DNA of 64,000 nt from Unio delphinus (lineage: Eukaryota; Mollusca; Bivalvia; Unionida; Unionidae): the NCBI GenBank assembly GCA_029339505.1, contig JAQISU010000119.1:1616501-1680500 (forward strand). The letters are read 5' to 3'. This document shows, piece by piece, positions 48,500-61,099 of this stretch (its first letter is position 1; each line of letters opens with the position of its first letter). A program made the translations under genes and the position numbers. Below the pieces are notes generated by a model. The model saw only the letters and a list, made by a program, of their open reading frames with translations. It was not told the DNA's origin and searched no databases.

Positions 48500-50690
48500 T
48501 TTATTACATTGTACCGATTATAATGGTAAAATCTTATGACAAAATATCTGATTACCAAACTGATTATAATGGTTAAATCTTATGACAAAATATCTGATTA
48601 CCAAACTGATTATAATGGTAAAATCTTATGACAAAATATCTGATTACCAAACTGATTATAATGGTTAAATCTTATGACAAAATATCTGATTACCAAACTG
48701 ATTATAATGGTAAAATCTTATGACAAAATATCTGATTACCAAACTGATTATAATGGTTAAATCTTATGACAAAATATCTGAGTACCAAACTGATTATAAT
48801 GGTTAAATCTTATGACAAAATATCTGAGTACCAAACTAATTGTAATGGTTAAATCCTATGACAAAATATCTGAGAACCAAGCTAATTGTAATGGTTAAAT
48901 CTTATGACAAAATATCTGAGTACCAAACTAATTGTAATGGTTAAATCTTATGACAAAATATCTGAGAACCAAACTGATTATAATGGTTAAATCTTATAAC
49001 AAAATATCTGAGAACCAAACTGATTGTAATGGTTAAATCTTATGACAAAATATCTGAGAACCAAACTGATTGTAATGGTTAAATCTTATGACAAAATATC
49101 TGAGAACCAAACTGATTGTAATTGTTAAATCTTATGACAAAATATCTGAGTACCAAACTAATTGTAATGGTTAAATCTTATGACAAAATATCTGAAAACC
49201 AAACTGATTATAATGGTTAAATCTTATGACAAAATATCTGAGTACCAAACTAATTGTAATGGTCAAATCTTATTACAAAATATCTGAGAACCAAACTGAT
49301 TATAATGGTTAAATCTTATTAAAAAATATCTGAGAACCAAACTGATTGTAATTGTTAAGTCTTATGACAAAATATCTGAGTACCAAACTGATTATAATGG
49401 TTAAATCTTATGACAAAATATCTGAAAACCAAACTGATTATAATGGTCAAATCTTATTACAAAATAACTCAGTACCAAACTGATTATAATGGTTAAAGCT
49501 TATAACAAAATATCTCAGTACCAAACTGATTATAATGGTTAAATCTTATTACAAAATATCAAAGTACCAAACTAATTATAATGGTTAAAGCTGATCACAA
49601 AATATCTGAGTACCAAACTGATTATAATGGTTAAATCTTATTACAAAATATCTCAGTACCAAACTGATTATAATGGTTAAATGTTATTATAAAATATCTA
49701 AAAACCAAACTGATTGTAATGGTTAAAGCTTATGACAAAATATCGGAGTACCAAACTGATTGTAATGGTTAAAGCTTATGACAAAATATCTCAGTACCAA
49801 ACTGATTATAATGGTTAAAGCTTATGACAAAATATCTGAGTACCAAACTGATTGTAATGGTTAAATCTTATTACAAAATATCTGATTACCAAACTGATTA
49901 TAATGGTTAAAGCTTATCACAAAATATCTGAGTACCAAACTGATTATAATGGTTAAAGCTTATAACAAAATATCTGAGAACCAAACTGATTGTAATTGTT
50001 AAATCTTATTACAAAATATCTGATTACCAAACTGATTATAATGGTTAAAGCTTATCACAAAATATCTGAGTACCAAACTGATTATAATGGTTAAAGCTTA
50101 TAACAAAATATCTGAGAACCAAACTGATTGTAATTGTTAAAGCTTATGACAAAATATCTGAGAACCAAACTGATTATAATGGTTAAATCTTATTATAAAA
50201 TATCTCAGTACCAAACTGATTATAATGTTTAAAGCTTATAACAAAATATCTGAGAACCAAACTGATTGTAATTCTTAAAGCTTATGACAAAATATCTGAG
50301 AACCAAACTGATTATAATGATTAAATCTTATTATAAAATATCTCAGTACCAAACTGATTATAATGGTTAAATCTTATTACAAAATATCAAAGTACCAAAC
50401 TGATTATAACGGTTAAAGCTGATCACAAAATATCTGAGTACCAAACTGATTATAATGGTTAAATCTTATGACAAAATATCTGAGTACCAAACTGATTATA
50501 ATGGTTAAATCTTATTACAAAATATCTGAGTACCAAACTGATTATAATGGTTAAATCTTATTACAAAATGTCTGAGTACCAAACTGATTATAATGGTTAA
50601 ATCTTATTACAAAATATCAAAGTACCAAACTGATTATAATGATTAAATCTTATTACAAAATATCTGAGTACCAAACTGATGCAAAGAGTG
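48500..50690. repeat. 46-bp minisatellite, about 47 copies
   Basis: Units contain 'taccaaactgattataatgg' and 'cttatgacaaaatatctgag'. Variants at several positions are grouped; for example a two-unit block near 49860-49990 recurs near 49995-50110. It lies in the first intron of the receptor gene. Confidence 0.95.
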
Positions 50691-51079
50691 GAATTCTTGT
50701 TTTGGGTCAAATATGAAATTCATCCATAAAGACCATGGAGTATGGATCAAAGAACACCTGGTGCATCTAAGACAAATTATTTTAAAAATAAGGTAGTTAA
50801 ACGTTCCTGACAAAAGCTTAAACATTTGAATATAAAATGATAAATGATATAGCCAAAGTTGAATTTTAGATAATATAAATTGTCATTTATTGAAAGAGTA
50901 AAATATAAGAATAATTATGAAGAATGAAAATTGGGAAATTTTTTACTCTAGTAAAGCTTTAATACCAATTCAGTAGAACCGGAAACATTGTTATTTTATG
51001 CTAACTGCAAATGGTCACTAACATCTTAAAAATATACAAAGAAAATGTTTCACATGAGAATATTAATAAATTCCTAACT

Positions 51080-51535
51080 TACTGTTTGAAGTTTTTACTT
51101 GATAGATTAGAATAGTCATGATAAATGTAAAAGTTTGTACTTGATAGATTAGAATACATGATAAATGTAAAAGTTTTTACTTGATAGATTAGAATACATG
51201 ATAAATGTAAAAGTTTTTACTTGATAGATTAGAATACGTGATAAATGTAAAAGTTTTTACTTGATAGATTAGAATACATGCTAAATGTAAAAGTTTTTAC
51301 TTGATAGATTAGAATACGTGATAAATGTAAAAGTTTTTACTTGATAGAGTAGAATACGTGATAAATGTAAAAGTTTTTACTTGATAGATTAGAATACATG
51401 ATAAATGTAAAAGTTTTTACTTGATAGATTAGAATACATGATAAATGTAAAAGTTTTTACTTGATAGATTAGAATACGTGATAAATGTAAAAGTTTTTAC
51501 TTGATAGATTAGAATACATGATAAATGTAAAAGTT
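51080..51535. repeat. 40-bp minisatellite, about 11 copies
   Basis: Units contain 'aagtttttacttgatagatt' and 'agaatacatgataaatgtaa'; very homogeneous, so recently amplified. Confidence 0.95.
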
Positions 51536-51689
51536 TAATCATACAGATGCTGATTTTATACATTATTTAATCAATGTGTGCTAGTTATTTTCCATATAAG
51601 GAAAGAAAGCATCAGTTAGGTGTGTCCATCATGTTATGTGAATTACAAGTTATTGATAGCAAGGTTATAACAAGCAATATTTTTTAAAG

Positions 51690-52165
51690 GAAACATGGCA
51701 GTTATATTCCAATTGTTATTTCACTGACAGTTATATTCCAATTATTATGTCACTGACAGTTATATTCCAATTGTTATCACTGACAGTTATATTCCAATTG
51801 TTATTTCACTGACAGTTACTGTATATTCCAATTATTATGTCACTGACAGTTATATTCCAATTGTTATTTCACTGACAGTTATATTCCAATTATTATGTCA
51901 CTGACAGTTATATTCCAATTGTTATATCACTGACAGTTATATTCCAAATTTTGTTTTATCACTTACAGTTATATTCCAGTTGTTATCACTGACAGTTATA
52001 ATCCAATTGTTATATCACTTACAGTTATAAAAAAATTGTTATATCACTGACAGTTATATTCCAATTGTTATATCACTGACAGTTATATTCCAATTGTTAT
52101 ATCACTAACAGTTATATTCCAATTGTTATATCACTTACAGTTATATTCCAATTGTTATGTCATTG
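51690..52165. repeat. About 29-bp minisatellite, about 16 copies
   Basis: Units 'cagttatattccaattgtta' plus 'tatcactga', with small indels. Confidence 0.93.
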
Positions 52166-52261
52166 AAGATTAGGGATACTAGACAATTTGATCCATAACG
52201 ATTTTGATGTGAAAATGAAACATTAAATATTTGTCTCAAAGGATTGACATAAAAGCATATT

Positions 52262-53215
52262 TTGATGAATTTACCCCCACCAAAATTATTATTTTATCTG
52301 GCTACATGTTACCTCCATACCTGTAATCAATCTGACAGCTTGGGACATTATTTACCCCCAACCCACCCCCAATATTATTTTATGTGGCATCATGTTACCT
52401 CCATACCTGTAATGAATCTGACTGCTTGGGACATTATTTACCCCCACCCCACCCCCAATATTATTTTATCTGGCATCATGTTACCTACATACCCGTAATG
52501 AACCTGATGGCTAAGAACATTATTTACCCCCACCCCACCCCCAATATTATTTTATCTGGCTACATGTTACCTCCATACCTGTAATGAATCTGACTGCTTG
52601 GGACATTATTTACCCCCACCCCACCCCCAATATTATTTTATCTGGCTACATGTTACCTCCATACCTGTAATCAATCTGACAGCTTGGGACATTATTTACC
52701 CCCACCCCACCCCCAATATTATTTTATCTGGCATCATGTTACCTCCATACCTGTAATGAATCTGACTGCTTGGGACATTATTTACCCCCACCCCACCCCC
52801 AATATTATTTTATCTGGCTACATGTTACCTCCATACCTGTAATCAATCTGACAGCTTGGGACATTATTTACCCCCACCCCACCCCCAATATTATTTTATC
52901 TGGCATCATGTTACCTCCATACCTGTAATGAATCTGACTGCTTGGGACATTATTTACCCCCACCCCACCCCCAATATTATTTTATCTGGCATCATGTTAC
53001 CTCAATACCTGTAATGAATCCGACTGCTTGGGACATTATTTACCCCCACCCCACCCCCAATATTATTTTATCTGGCTACATGTTACCTCAATACCTGTAA
53101 TGAATCCGACTGCTTGGGACATTATTTACCCCCACCCCACCCCCAATATTATTTTATTTGATATCATGTTACCTCCATACATGCAATGAATCCGACTGCT
53201 TGGGACATTACTCAT
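52262..53215. repeat. 85-bp C-rich minisatellite, about 11 copies
   Basis: Units contain 'tgaatctgactgcttgggac' and 'acccccaccccacccccaat'. The minus strand, the sense strand of the receptor gene, has GGGGGTGGGGTGGGGG in nearly every unit. A two-unit higher-order pattern (gctaca/gcatca with aatcaatctgacag/aatgaatctgactg) is visible between 52560 and 52990. Confidence 0.95.
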
Positions 53216-55384
53216 ATGCATATTTAAGTAAGGTGGCTCACTCTCTTTTAAAGGTGTAATATTACTTTCATGGTCTGGATGATAATTAAATAATAATTAT
53301 TCCATTAGACATTTTTCTATTTGTATTACTTACAACTTACTTATTACTTACAACGTACTTATTACTTACAACTAACTTATTACTTACAACATAAAAAACG
53401 ATCAGTTCCATGACATATTTCAAGTCACAGTTCTTCACGGTTCAGGAAAATTGTCACTCTGTGGAAAGAGCAAAACCATACGCATATATTTAATAAAGAC
53501 ATTCAAACTTACTCTATAACTAAGAATAAGCTATTCTATTTAACTACCCCTCGCAAACTCCATTGTTAAAAATAGTATGTTGTAAAATATGCAAGTTAAA
53601 TTATTTTTTTTTAAAAATTATTATTACCTTTTAAGTAATACCTTTGCATTGATTAAGAAATATTGGAATAATGTTTTAATAGCAACCAGTTTTCTTTCCT
53701 CTACCTAAACATTTTGAATTATTTTTATAGTTGTGTTGTTCACATCTTTCTGTTCAACAATTATCTATCTATAATTCTATCTACCTATATACCATGCATA
53801 CCTATCTATCAATAGATTGATCCATCCATCCATCCATCCCTCTGCATGCTTGCCTGACTTGTTAAGTTAACTGTAACTATGGACAATACACCGTAAAATG
53901 ATTTCATCTCCCCATATTTAAACTAAGCCGTTAGCATAGTCTCACTCATTTCAGAATTTTTCCAGCATTAACAGTACAGACCAGAACTGCAATTCTTTTA
54001 ATGGAAATTTTGATAGCCATAGGGTTAGATATATGTGTTGTCTGTGTAACATTACTTAGTCAAAGAACTGTATTTGTTGACCAATATGGCGACCATTATT
54101 GTGAGGTTATGTTTGCAACATGCAGTGTATGCAAGGATGTATGCAAATATAACACTTCTTGTTTATTCTTTCTGTAGCATTGCTATTATTCTAACTTTGT
54201 CTCTTTCCTCTTTTCGGCATGTAAAATGCAAGGTCAAATCACTTTGTAAATAATGTAGCATTTTCCACTTATTATGTTCTAATATTATACATTTCAATGT
54301 ATATCACACCCACCCTCCATATGAAGTTAGATATTCCAATTACCAATAGCCCTTAGATCACCACTTTCACAGATGCTACATGGTATGTTGTCTAAAAGTA
54401 AAAGAAATCTGCAACTTCCTCCATAGCTTTATTTTTCTCTATTCTATCATTATGGAGAAAGTTCTTCATTTCTGATATTTACCATTCAAGTCAGAGAAAA
54501 GATGGATAAGAACATGTTAGCCTATAAATAAACTCTGCAATCATACCAAGATAAAAAACAATATTATTTCAAAGCCCTGTCTAACTTTTCAAGTTTATCT
54601 CATTCAGATCAAGGGTTTGGGAAAATATGGATGAATCCGACTCTCATTTAAAAATGTACAGCATAATAATAAAAATATCCAGGAAACACAAAAGGATTGC
54701 CTTCCTTGTGAACCTTAACCATAAAGTACATGTCAAACATTTTGATTTTCATAGATAATCCAAGGCAAATATCCAGATTTGAAAATAGGAGACATTGGTT
54801 TTGATTTCTATATGTAGCACATGGAAATAATGTTTACATATTTAAATAAGTGCATTTTTTACCGTAGAAACTCTTGATTCCATGTAAACATTATCTAAAA
54901 CACATCCTAGAGGGAAGCAATGTTTTTGGGAGAATCTGCCTGTAAAGACAGGATTCATTTGATCAAGTTGATGGTTCTTAACCTGTGGGTCATGGATTTA
55001 GACATACATGCACATGTATATCCAAAATTCAAGCTGTATGTGAAATGGCACCCAAGACAGAACTTGGAAACAGTAGAGATCCACACATTCTAACCACATA
55101 TTGACTGAAGGATAAGAATAGATATCAGACAAATTTCCAGTACATAACCTGAAGAAGGATCAGACCTGCTTTTAGGTCCACACTAAGAAACGGACGAGGT
55201 CCCCATTCTAAAGCTATTATAGGTTTGAAGTGTTTAAGGAAACAATAAGTGAGACACATGTCCTGGTACAGACCCTAGGTTTGTCCCCTCTGTTGGGAAC
55301 CTGATCCTGACTTATACCATGGAAATTGTTAAGGTCTCCATCCTAGATCTATATTATATACTTTAACTTGGCACACTAACTTAG

Positions 55385-55390
<6 letters not shown>
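53216..55390. other. Unique AT-rich intron without recognised feature
   Basis: No coding exon, RNA gene or clear transposon found. Short tracts: 'acttattacttacaac' repeated at 53325-53390, tetranucleotide runs (tcta/ccat) at 53760-53845. A minus-strand hydrophobic frame near 54020 has no usable phase-0 donor. Confidence 0.6.

Positions 55391-55471
<81 letters not shown>
55390..55471. repeat. (TA)n microsatellite
   Basis: About 38 TA repeats with one 'catatac' interruption near the start. Confidence 0.97.
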
Positions 55472-55473
<2 letters not shown>

Positions 55474-55634
55474 GGATATGATAATGTATTACACCAAATT
55501 TGATGTTTATACAAACTGTCATCCAGTGTGAAAACTGCAAGGTACAGTCTGTCTACATACTTTGTTATGAAAATGAACAATGCATTATTTTGGATAAAAT
55601 ATTTCCAAATTATTCAGCTTGGTTAGGTGTATTC

Positions 55635-56418
55635 AAACTAAGCTATTGGCTGGATGATGTGTTGTAAAATCAGAACTGTGTTCATGAAGGATACATTTAA
55701 TGCACTGTTTGTAACTAAGCTATTGGCTGGATGATGTGTTGTAAAATCAGAACTGTGTTCATGAAGGATACATTTAATGCACTGTTTGTAACTAAGCTAT
55801 TGGCTGGATGATGTGTTGTAAAATCAGAACTGTGTTCATGAAGGATACATTTAATGCACTGTTTGTAACTAAGCTATTGGCTGGATGATGTGTTGTAAAA
55901 TCAGAACTGTGTTCATGAAGGATACATTTAATGCACTGTTTGTAACTAAGCTATTGGCTATTGGGTGATGTGTTGTAAAATCAGAACTGTGTTCATGAAG
56001 GATACATTTAATACACTGTTTGTAACTAAGCTATTGGCTGGATGATGTGTTGTAAAGTCAGAACTGTGTTCATGAAGGATACATTTAATGCACTGTTTGT
56101 AACTAAGCTATTGGCTATTGGATGATGTGTTGTAAAATCAGAACTGTGTTCATGAAGGATACATTTAATGCACTGTTTGTAACTAAGCTATTGGCTGGAT
56201 GATGTGTTGTAAAGTCAGAACTGTGTTCATGAAGGATACATTTAATGCACTGTTTGTAACTAAGCTATTGGCTATTGGATGATGTGTTGTAAAATCAGAA
56301 CTGTGTTCATGAAGGATACATTTAATGCACTGTTTGTAACTAAGCTATTGGCTGGATGATTTTTGTAAAATCAGAACTGTGTTCATGAAGGATACATTTA
56401 ATGCACTGTTTGTAACTT
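55635..56418. repeat. 77/83-bp minisatellite with higher-order pairs
   Basis: About ten units containing 'aactaagctattggctggat' and 'tcatgaaggatacatttaat'. Some units have a 6-bp insertion ('ggctattggatgatg'). From about 56030 the short type (with 'gtaaagtcag') and long type (with 'gtaaaatcag') alternate, giving a roughly 160-bp composite. Apart from these types units are almost identical. From 56420 to 57060 nothing recognised. Confidence 0.95.
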
Positions 56419-57067
56419 TTAAATAAAGAACAAACTTGGTATAGCTGTATATTTTGACGTTATGTTTTCACATGGCATTTTCATGGACATATCTGTCAGG
56501 CCATGTGTCAGTATAATATCATGTATGTCATACAGAATGTTTTGTTAAAATCATAGAATAGAATGCATGTTTTCTCTGTACAGGTTGAAGGTGTATCATA
56601 CATCATGTGTACCTATCAGCAAGATCAAAGTTTTCTTAGGACTGGTAGTTTAATTAAACTGTACAACACTGTACAACTTTACTGTCTGACCATTTCACCA
56701 GGTGTTTAACTAAAACCCATATCAAACTGAATATGCTTAAATCCTTGATATCTGACAATGTTTCATATTTGCCAATTTCATTGTTCCGTATGTTCAGTAT
56801 TTATTTATCCAGACTGTATCACATGAACTGTTTAACATATTAGCAATAAAACATGTACATTGATATAGAGTTCTATATCGTATGTTTATCATCTCTTGAA
56901 TCCAAGATCAAACCCCAAATACTTGCAGTGTCGTGTTAAATTATGATATGACTAATGATACACATTTTTTAAAACATAAATTAGGCCAATTATTTTAACA
57001 CACAATCATTCCATCCTTCTGTTAACATCTACTTCTGTATCTCATTACTTTGTGATAAATGGAGAGA

Positions 57068-57750
57068 TTTCAAGCCCACATATATATAAATACTAGATAT
57101 AGTATATTCAGGGACCACATATATACAAATACTAGATATAGCATATTCAGGGCCCACATATATATAAATACTAGATATAGCATATTCAGGGCCCACATAT
57201 ATATAAATACTAGATATAGCATATTCAAGGCCCACATATATACAAATACTAGATATACCATATTCAGGGCCCACATATATATATAAATATTAGATATAGC
57301 ATATTCAAGGCCCACATATATACAAATACTAGATATACCATATTCAGGGCCCACATATATATATATATATAAATACTAGATATAGCATATTCAGGGCCCA
57401 CATATATACAAATACTAGATATAGCATATTCAGGGCCCACATATATACAAATACTAGATATACCATATTCAGGGCCCACACATATATATAAATACTAGAT
57501 ATAGCATATTCAGGGCCCACATATATACAAATACTAGATATAGCATATTCAGGGCCTACATATATATAAATACTAGATATAGCATATTCAGGGCCTACAT
57601 ATATATAAATACTAGATATACCATATTCAGGGCCCACATATATATAAATACTAGATATAGCATATTCAGGGCCCACATATATATATAAATACTAGATATA
57701 CCATATTCAGGGCCCACATATATATATAAATACTAGATATACCATATTCA
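57068..57750. repeat. 39-41-bp minisatellite, about 17 copies
   Basis: Units contain 'gcatattcagggcccacata' and 'tatataaatactagatata'; internal (TA)n length varies, so period varies. Confidence 0.95.
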
Positions 57751-57840
57751 GTCTAGTGGTTAGAGCATCCACCTCAGATTTGAGAGGTTGTGGGTTCAAA
57801 CCCCAACTGCATCAATGTTACCAAAGTAATGAGCAAAACT
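57750..57840 (+). mobile_element. tRNA-like SINE head
   Basis: 'gtctagtggttagagcatcc' (A-box-like) and 'gtgggttcaaaccccaact' (B-box-like) at tRNA spacing. There is no matching acceptor stem or CCA context, and the 5' side runs straight into the minisatellite, so it is a SINE head or old tRNA-derived copy and not a tRNA gene. From 57841 to 58400 no feature recognised. Confidence 0.6.
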
Positions 57841-58406
57841 GACTTAATTATATGCACAAATCAAATTTAGAAATTTGTTTGTTTTTTAACCAAGAGAAAA
57901 TGTACATGGCTTGCCAACCAAAAAACAATGATGGCTGACCAAATGGGAAAACAGCTGTCTTCGTAAATTCGTATAAAACGTCACTGATTACTATTAAACA
58001 TGCAGTATGTGTGAATTTGGGACGCCTATGAAATGCTATACGGTAAATTTTCCAGTCAATTGGAGATGATCTTTTAATCCATTCCACAACAAATTATTAG
58101 TGTTATCCATCACTCTAAAGCTTCACATCAAGATTACTATACTTTAAGAAGCCTACATAGTTCATTCCATCGACGACTGCAGTACTTTAAAGTATCATAT
58201 ACATTGTTACGACATTACTCCTAAAATAGCTCGTCATGTGACTTTATGTAGTCAGGCTCTATTTTTAGACGGGTAAAGCAGTACGTTTGGCCGTCTTTTT
58301 ATACGGCGTTCAGTCTTATTACATTGTATATAAGCTTAATTTCAAAAGTTGCCGACATTTGTTTAATTAAACATACAAAATGAAAACAAAATAAAGCTTT
58401 TTATAC

Positions 58407-58456
58407 CTTGTACAGTATATAACCTCTTTAAAGTTTGGCCAGAAGCTGGCGGGTAA
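58407..58456 (-). other. Candidate 5' leader exon B of the receptor gene
   Basis: 50 nt between a good acceptor ('tttctttatttctag') and donor 'gtataaaaag'. It has no ATG, and in the frame that would feed the start-codon exon it has a stop, so it would be untranslated. It is separated by a 162-bp intron from exon A. Assignment to the receptor gene is by position and strand only. Confidence 0.35.
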
Positions 58457-58640
58457 CTAGAAATAAAGAAATACAATGAAAAGCCGAAATATATAGTATT
58501 TACATGTTATCTCTGCATTTTTCGGTTTCTACATACAAATTATAATTTGTTTTCGTTTGAATAATAATACAGAGCAAAATAAAATATGATTTATGTGATT
58601 TTGCTACGAATTATTTACCTTTTTCGAAGTTACAGCACAC
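58435..58640. repeat. Inverted repeat, left arm
   Basis: Covers leader exon B's start, the short intron and exon A's end. It matches 59503-59725 in reverse orientation, for example 'aaaatcacataaatca' and 'ttattattcaaa' on the complement. Confidence 0.75.
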
Positions 58641-58680
58641 GCCAATTTGTCGTACTGTATTGGACATGTTGATCATTCCA
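58619..58680 (-). other. Candidate 5' leader exon A with short upstream ORF
   Basis: Donor 'gaaaaag|gtaaataa' at 58619. Spliced to exon B it would hold an upstream ORF of 28 codons starting at 58676 ('MINMSNTVRQIGV...'). The transcription start and promoter could not be located; upstream DNA to 58980 has no TATA box at a convincing spacing. It may be the gene's first exon or belong to another transcript. Confidence 0.3.
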
Positions 58681-58986
58681 GATCTGAGGTATTAATGATA
58701 ACAACTGATCTTTCCTGAATGAAGATAATCTCCAGAACGAACCGTGTAACTCAGTATAAGTTATAACTTTTATTCCAAATATTTGGAAACTTTTTAAACA
58801 AAAATTAAATTAAATGCAATTTATTTGTCAAAATCTATATTATTAAAAGTTATAGTAAATATATAATATAATGTCGGCAAATACTTTTGATACTTCGATA
58901 CTTATCTTTTTAACTCTGTTTATGTATTTCTAGAATTTGTGTAGTTACGGGTCTGTCAAATCAAGTACCACCGAGTTGACATCATA

Positions 58987-59485
58987 TGGAGGGGGATTAC
59001 CGCCATAATTCTATGCATGTAGTTTGTAATCTTCCTGATGTGTTATTGTAAATTGCTGTTTGCAAGTGCTACTTTCATAATTCTATCCATGTATATTGTT
59101 ATCTTTATTGATGCAAACTGTACGTGGCAACTTGCAAGTGCTACTTTCCTTTTGCATTATTGTAAATGGCTGCTTGCAAGTGCTACATTCCTAATTCCAT
59201 CCATGTATATTGTATTCTTCATTGATGCAAACGGTAAAGGGCTAGTTGCAAGTGCTTAGATCTACTTTCCTTATGCGTCATGATATCTTGCTGATTTTGC
59301 CTTGCAACACCGTAACTCCAAAATGTTCTCTTCGTCCATGCATTATGACAAACTGCATCATGTAAAATGATGATCATAATGTAGCATCACGCATGTCGCA
59401 AATTAGCATAAAGGAAGTTGGCATAAAATAATGCCTCATTATGACAACAGATGGCGCATATTATTATGGCGGTAATCCCCCTCCA
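58987..59485. mobile_element. 499-bp TA-flanked MITE
   Basis: Near-perfect inverted ends 'tggagggggattaccgccat' (from 58987) and reverse complement (ending 59485), with TA outside (58985-58986 and 59486-59487). The interior has about three copies of a roughly 60-bp unit with 'cttgcaagtgctactttcc' and 'atccatgtatattgt'. No transposase. Confidence 0.85.
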
Positions 59486-59502
59486 TAACTTCATTACATG
59501 AA

Positions 59503-59725
59503 TTGTGCTATAAATAGGAATACAAAATTAAATAATTCGCATCAAAATCACATAAATCATTTTATTTTGCTTTATATTATTATTCAAATAAAAACAAATA
59601 ATAATATGTTTGTGTGTAAACCGATATATAGGTAGAGAACATATAAATACATGTGTATTTCGGTGAATTTCGGTTTTTCAGTGTACTATTTCGGTGTTTA
59701 TAGTAACCGGAATCTCGCTCATCGC
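59503..59725. repeat. Inverted repeat, right arm (diverged leader copy)
   Basis: Plus-strand copy of the leader exon A/intron/exon B region. The intron-like end 'tttatag|taaccgg' corresponds to 'tttctag|ttacccg' of the left arm, and the donor GT is lost ('aaaattaaat' against 'aaaggtaaat'). It points rightwards, so it may be the remnant of a head-to-head duplication. Confidence 0.7.
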
Positions 59726-59759
59726 CAATATCAGCAAATCGGGCAATTAGTGGGCTACC

Positions 59760-60600
59760 CGACGAGATTCAAGATGAGTTAAACTGTACCTGGAATATTC
59801 TTTGAAAGACACTACAACACAACTTGTCTTGCTAGTAGAAAAAACTCTCCTTGTCGTGTTATGTTCAGCCTAACCTAACACTGAACTGTCCATACGTACA
59901 TGGCCGAAGAATAGCGAATGATAGTAGAAATCCCCTTGTAGCTATTTTAAATAGTATTGCTATTTATAGTCTAAGCTATTTCTGTCGGGTCTCTTAAGTA
60001 CAGTAATGCAATGTAATGGACATTAATGGGGACAAAAATACAATATTACAAAAGAAATTACAGTAATGCACATTAAATATCATAATTATGACATAATGGA
60101 CTTAAGTAGCAGCAGAGAGGGTGAACCAGCCTTTATTTATTTTGTAATTTTTTTTTATATTTATTTTTTCTTTAATTTCTTTTTATAAGAGTCCATTTGT
60201 TAAATAAAAGCCTTTCCTACAACCGAACAATATAACGACAACAACGTCAAACGAATCTTTTAATAAAACAGAGAGTTTCTCTTGGATTTAGTTAATTTTG
60301 TTACTGTTTTTTTTAATTTTTTTTTATTTTGGTCGCTATTTTTTCGATCGTTGAAAGGATTGTATTTACCCGAGGACACCTCTAATTGAGGTCACACCCT
60401 CCCTGCTGCTACGGTTTTATCCAAATATCTTATCAATTCTTGTATGACTGCTGCTACAAATTAAATCATATCATATATCAATAATGGTAGGAGAATAGAT
60501 TGTCAACTAGATTGACACGAGAAAGATCAGCATCAATTAAGAAATTTTATCCCAGTCCGTGATTCTGTCAGACAATAATTGCTTCAACGACAAGAATCTC
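59760..60600. other. AT-rich stretch without recognised feature
   Basis: No gene, array or transposon end identified. T-rich runs at 60150-60180 and 60305-60335; short 'cagtaatgca' repeats at 60000-60075. Confidence 0.6.
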
Positions 60601-61099
60601 AAGTTGATTTTGCATTAGTTTATTAAAGCCCATTACTGCAACTACTAAAGAAGTTGTAATTGGAAAGGAAAATGAAGAAGAAAAAAGGGGTCTTTTTCCT
60701 GAACTTGAAAAAAAATAGCAAAAAGAACTAAACAAACAAAAAAGATTTTACTAGATCTTCCAACTGATATAGCTGATGCACACTAACAACCTCAAGCACT
60801 AGCTGAACAACCACAACAACAAGCAGTCGATGACATTACCGGAGAAGAAGCAACTAAAGAAAAAGAATAAAAAGAAATACATCTGAAAGATTTAAGGATG
60901 AGGCGATTAATGCGATTTTTAAAAAAAATGATAATTTGGATGATCTAGCTGGTTTTGCAATTGTGGGTTTTAGTCGCGAAGAAATATATCTAAAACCGGT
61001 ATATAATAAATCTTTAAGCAGAGAAAACTGATTTAGGTGGATATATTTAATAAAATATAATAAAGATTATATTTCAAGTAAAGATCCATCTTATATATT

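Noticed and set aside
53975..54025. Alternative signal-peptide exon on the minus strand (a hydrophobic frame starting MAIKIS)
   Set aside because: Its frame reaches a stop before any good phase-0 donor; the 48250-48282 exon fits better.
57750..57840. Functional tRNA gene
   Set aside because: A and B boxes are present, but the 5' side merges with a minisatellite and I could not form an acceptor stem.
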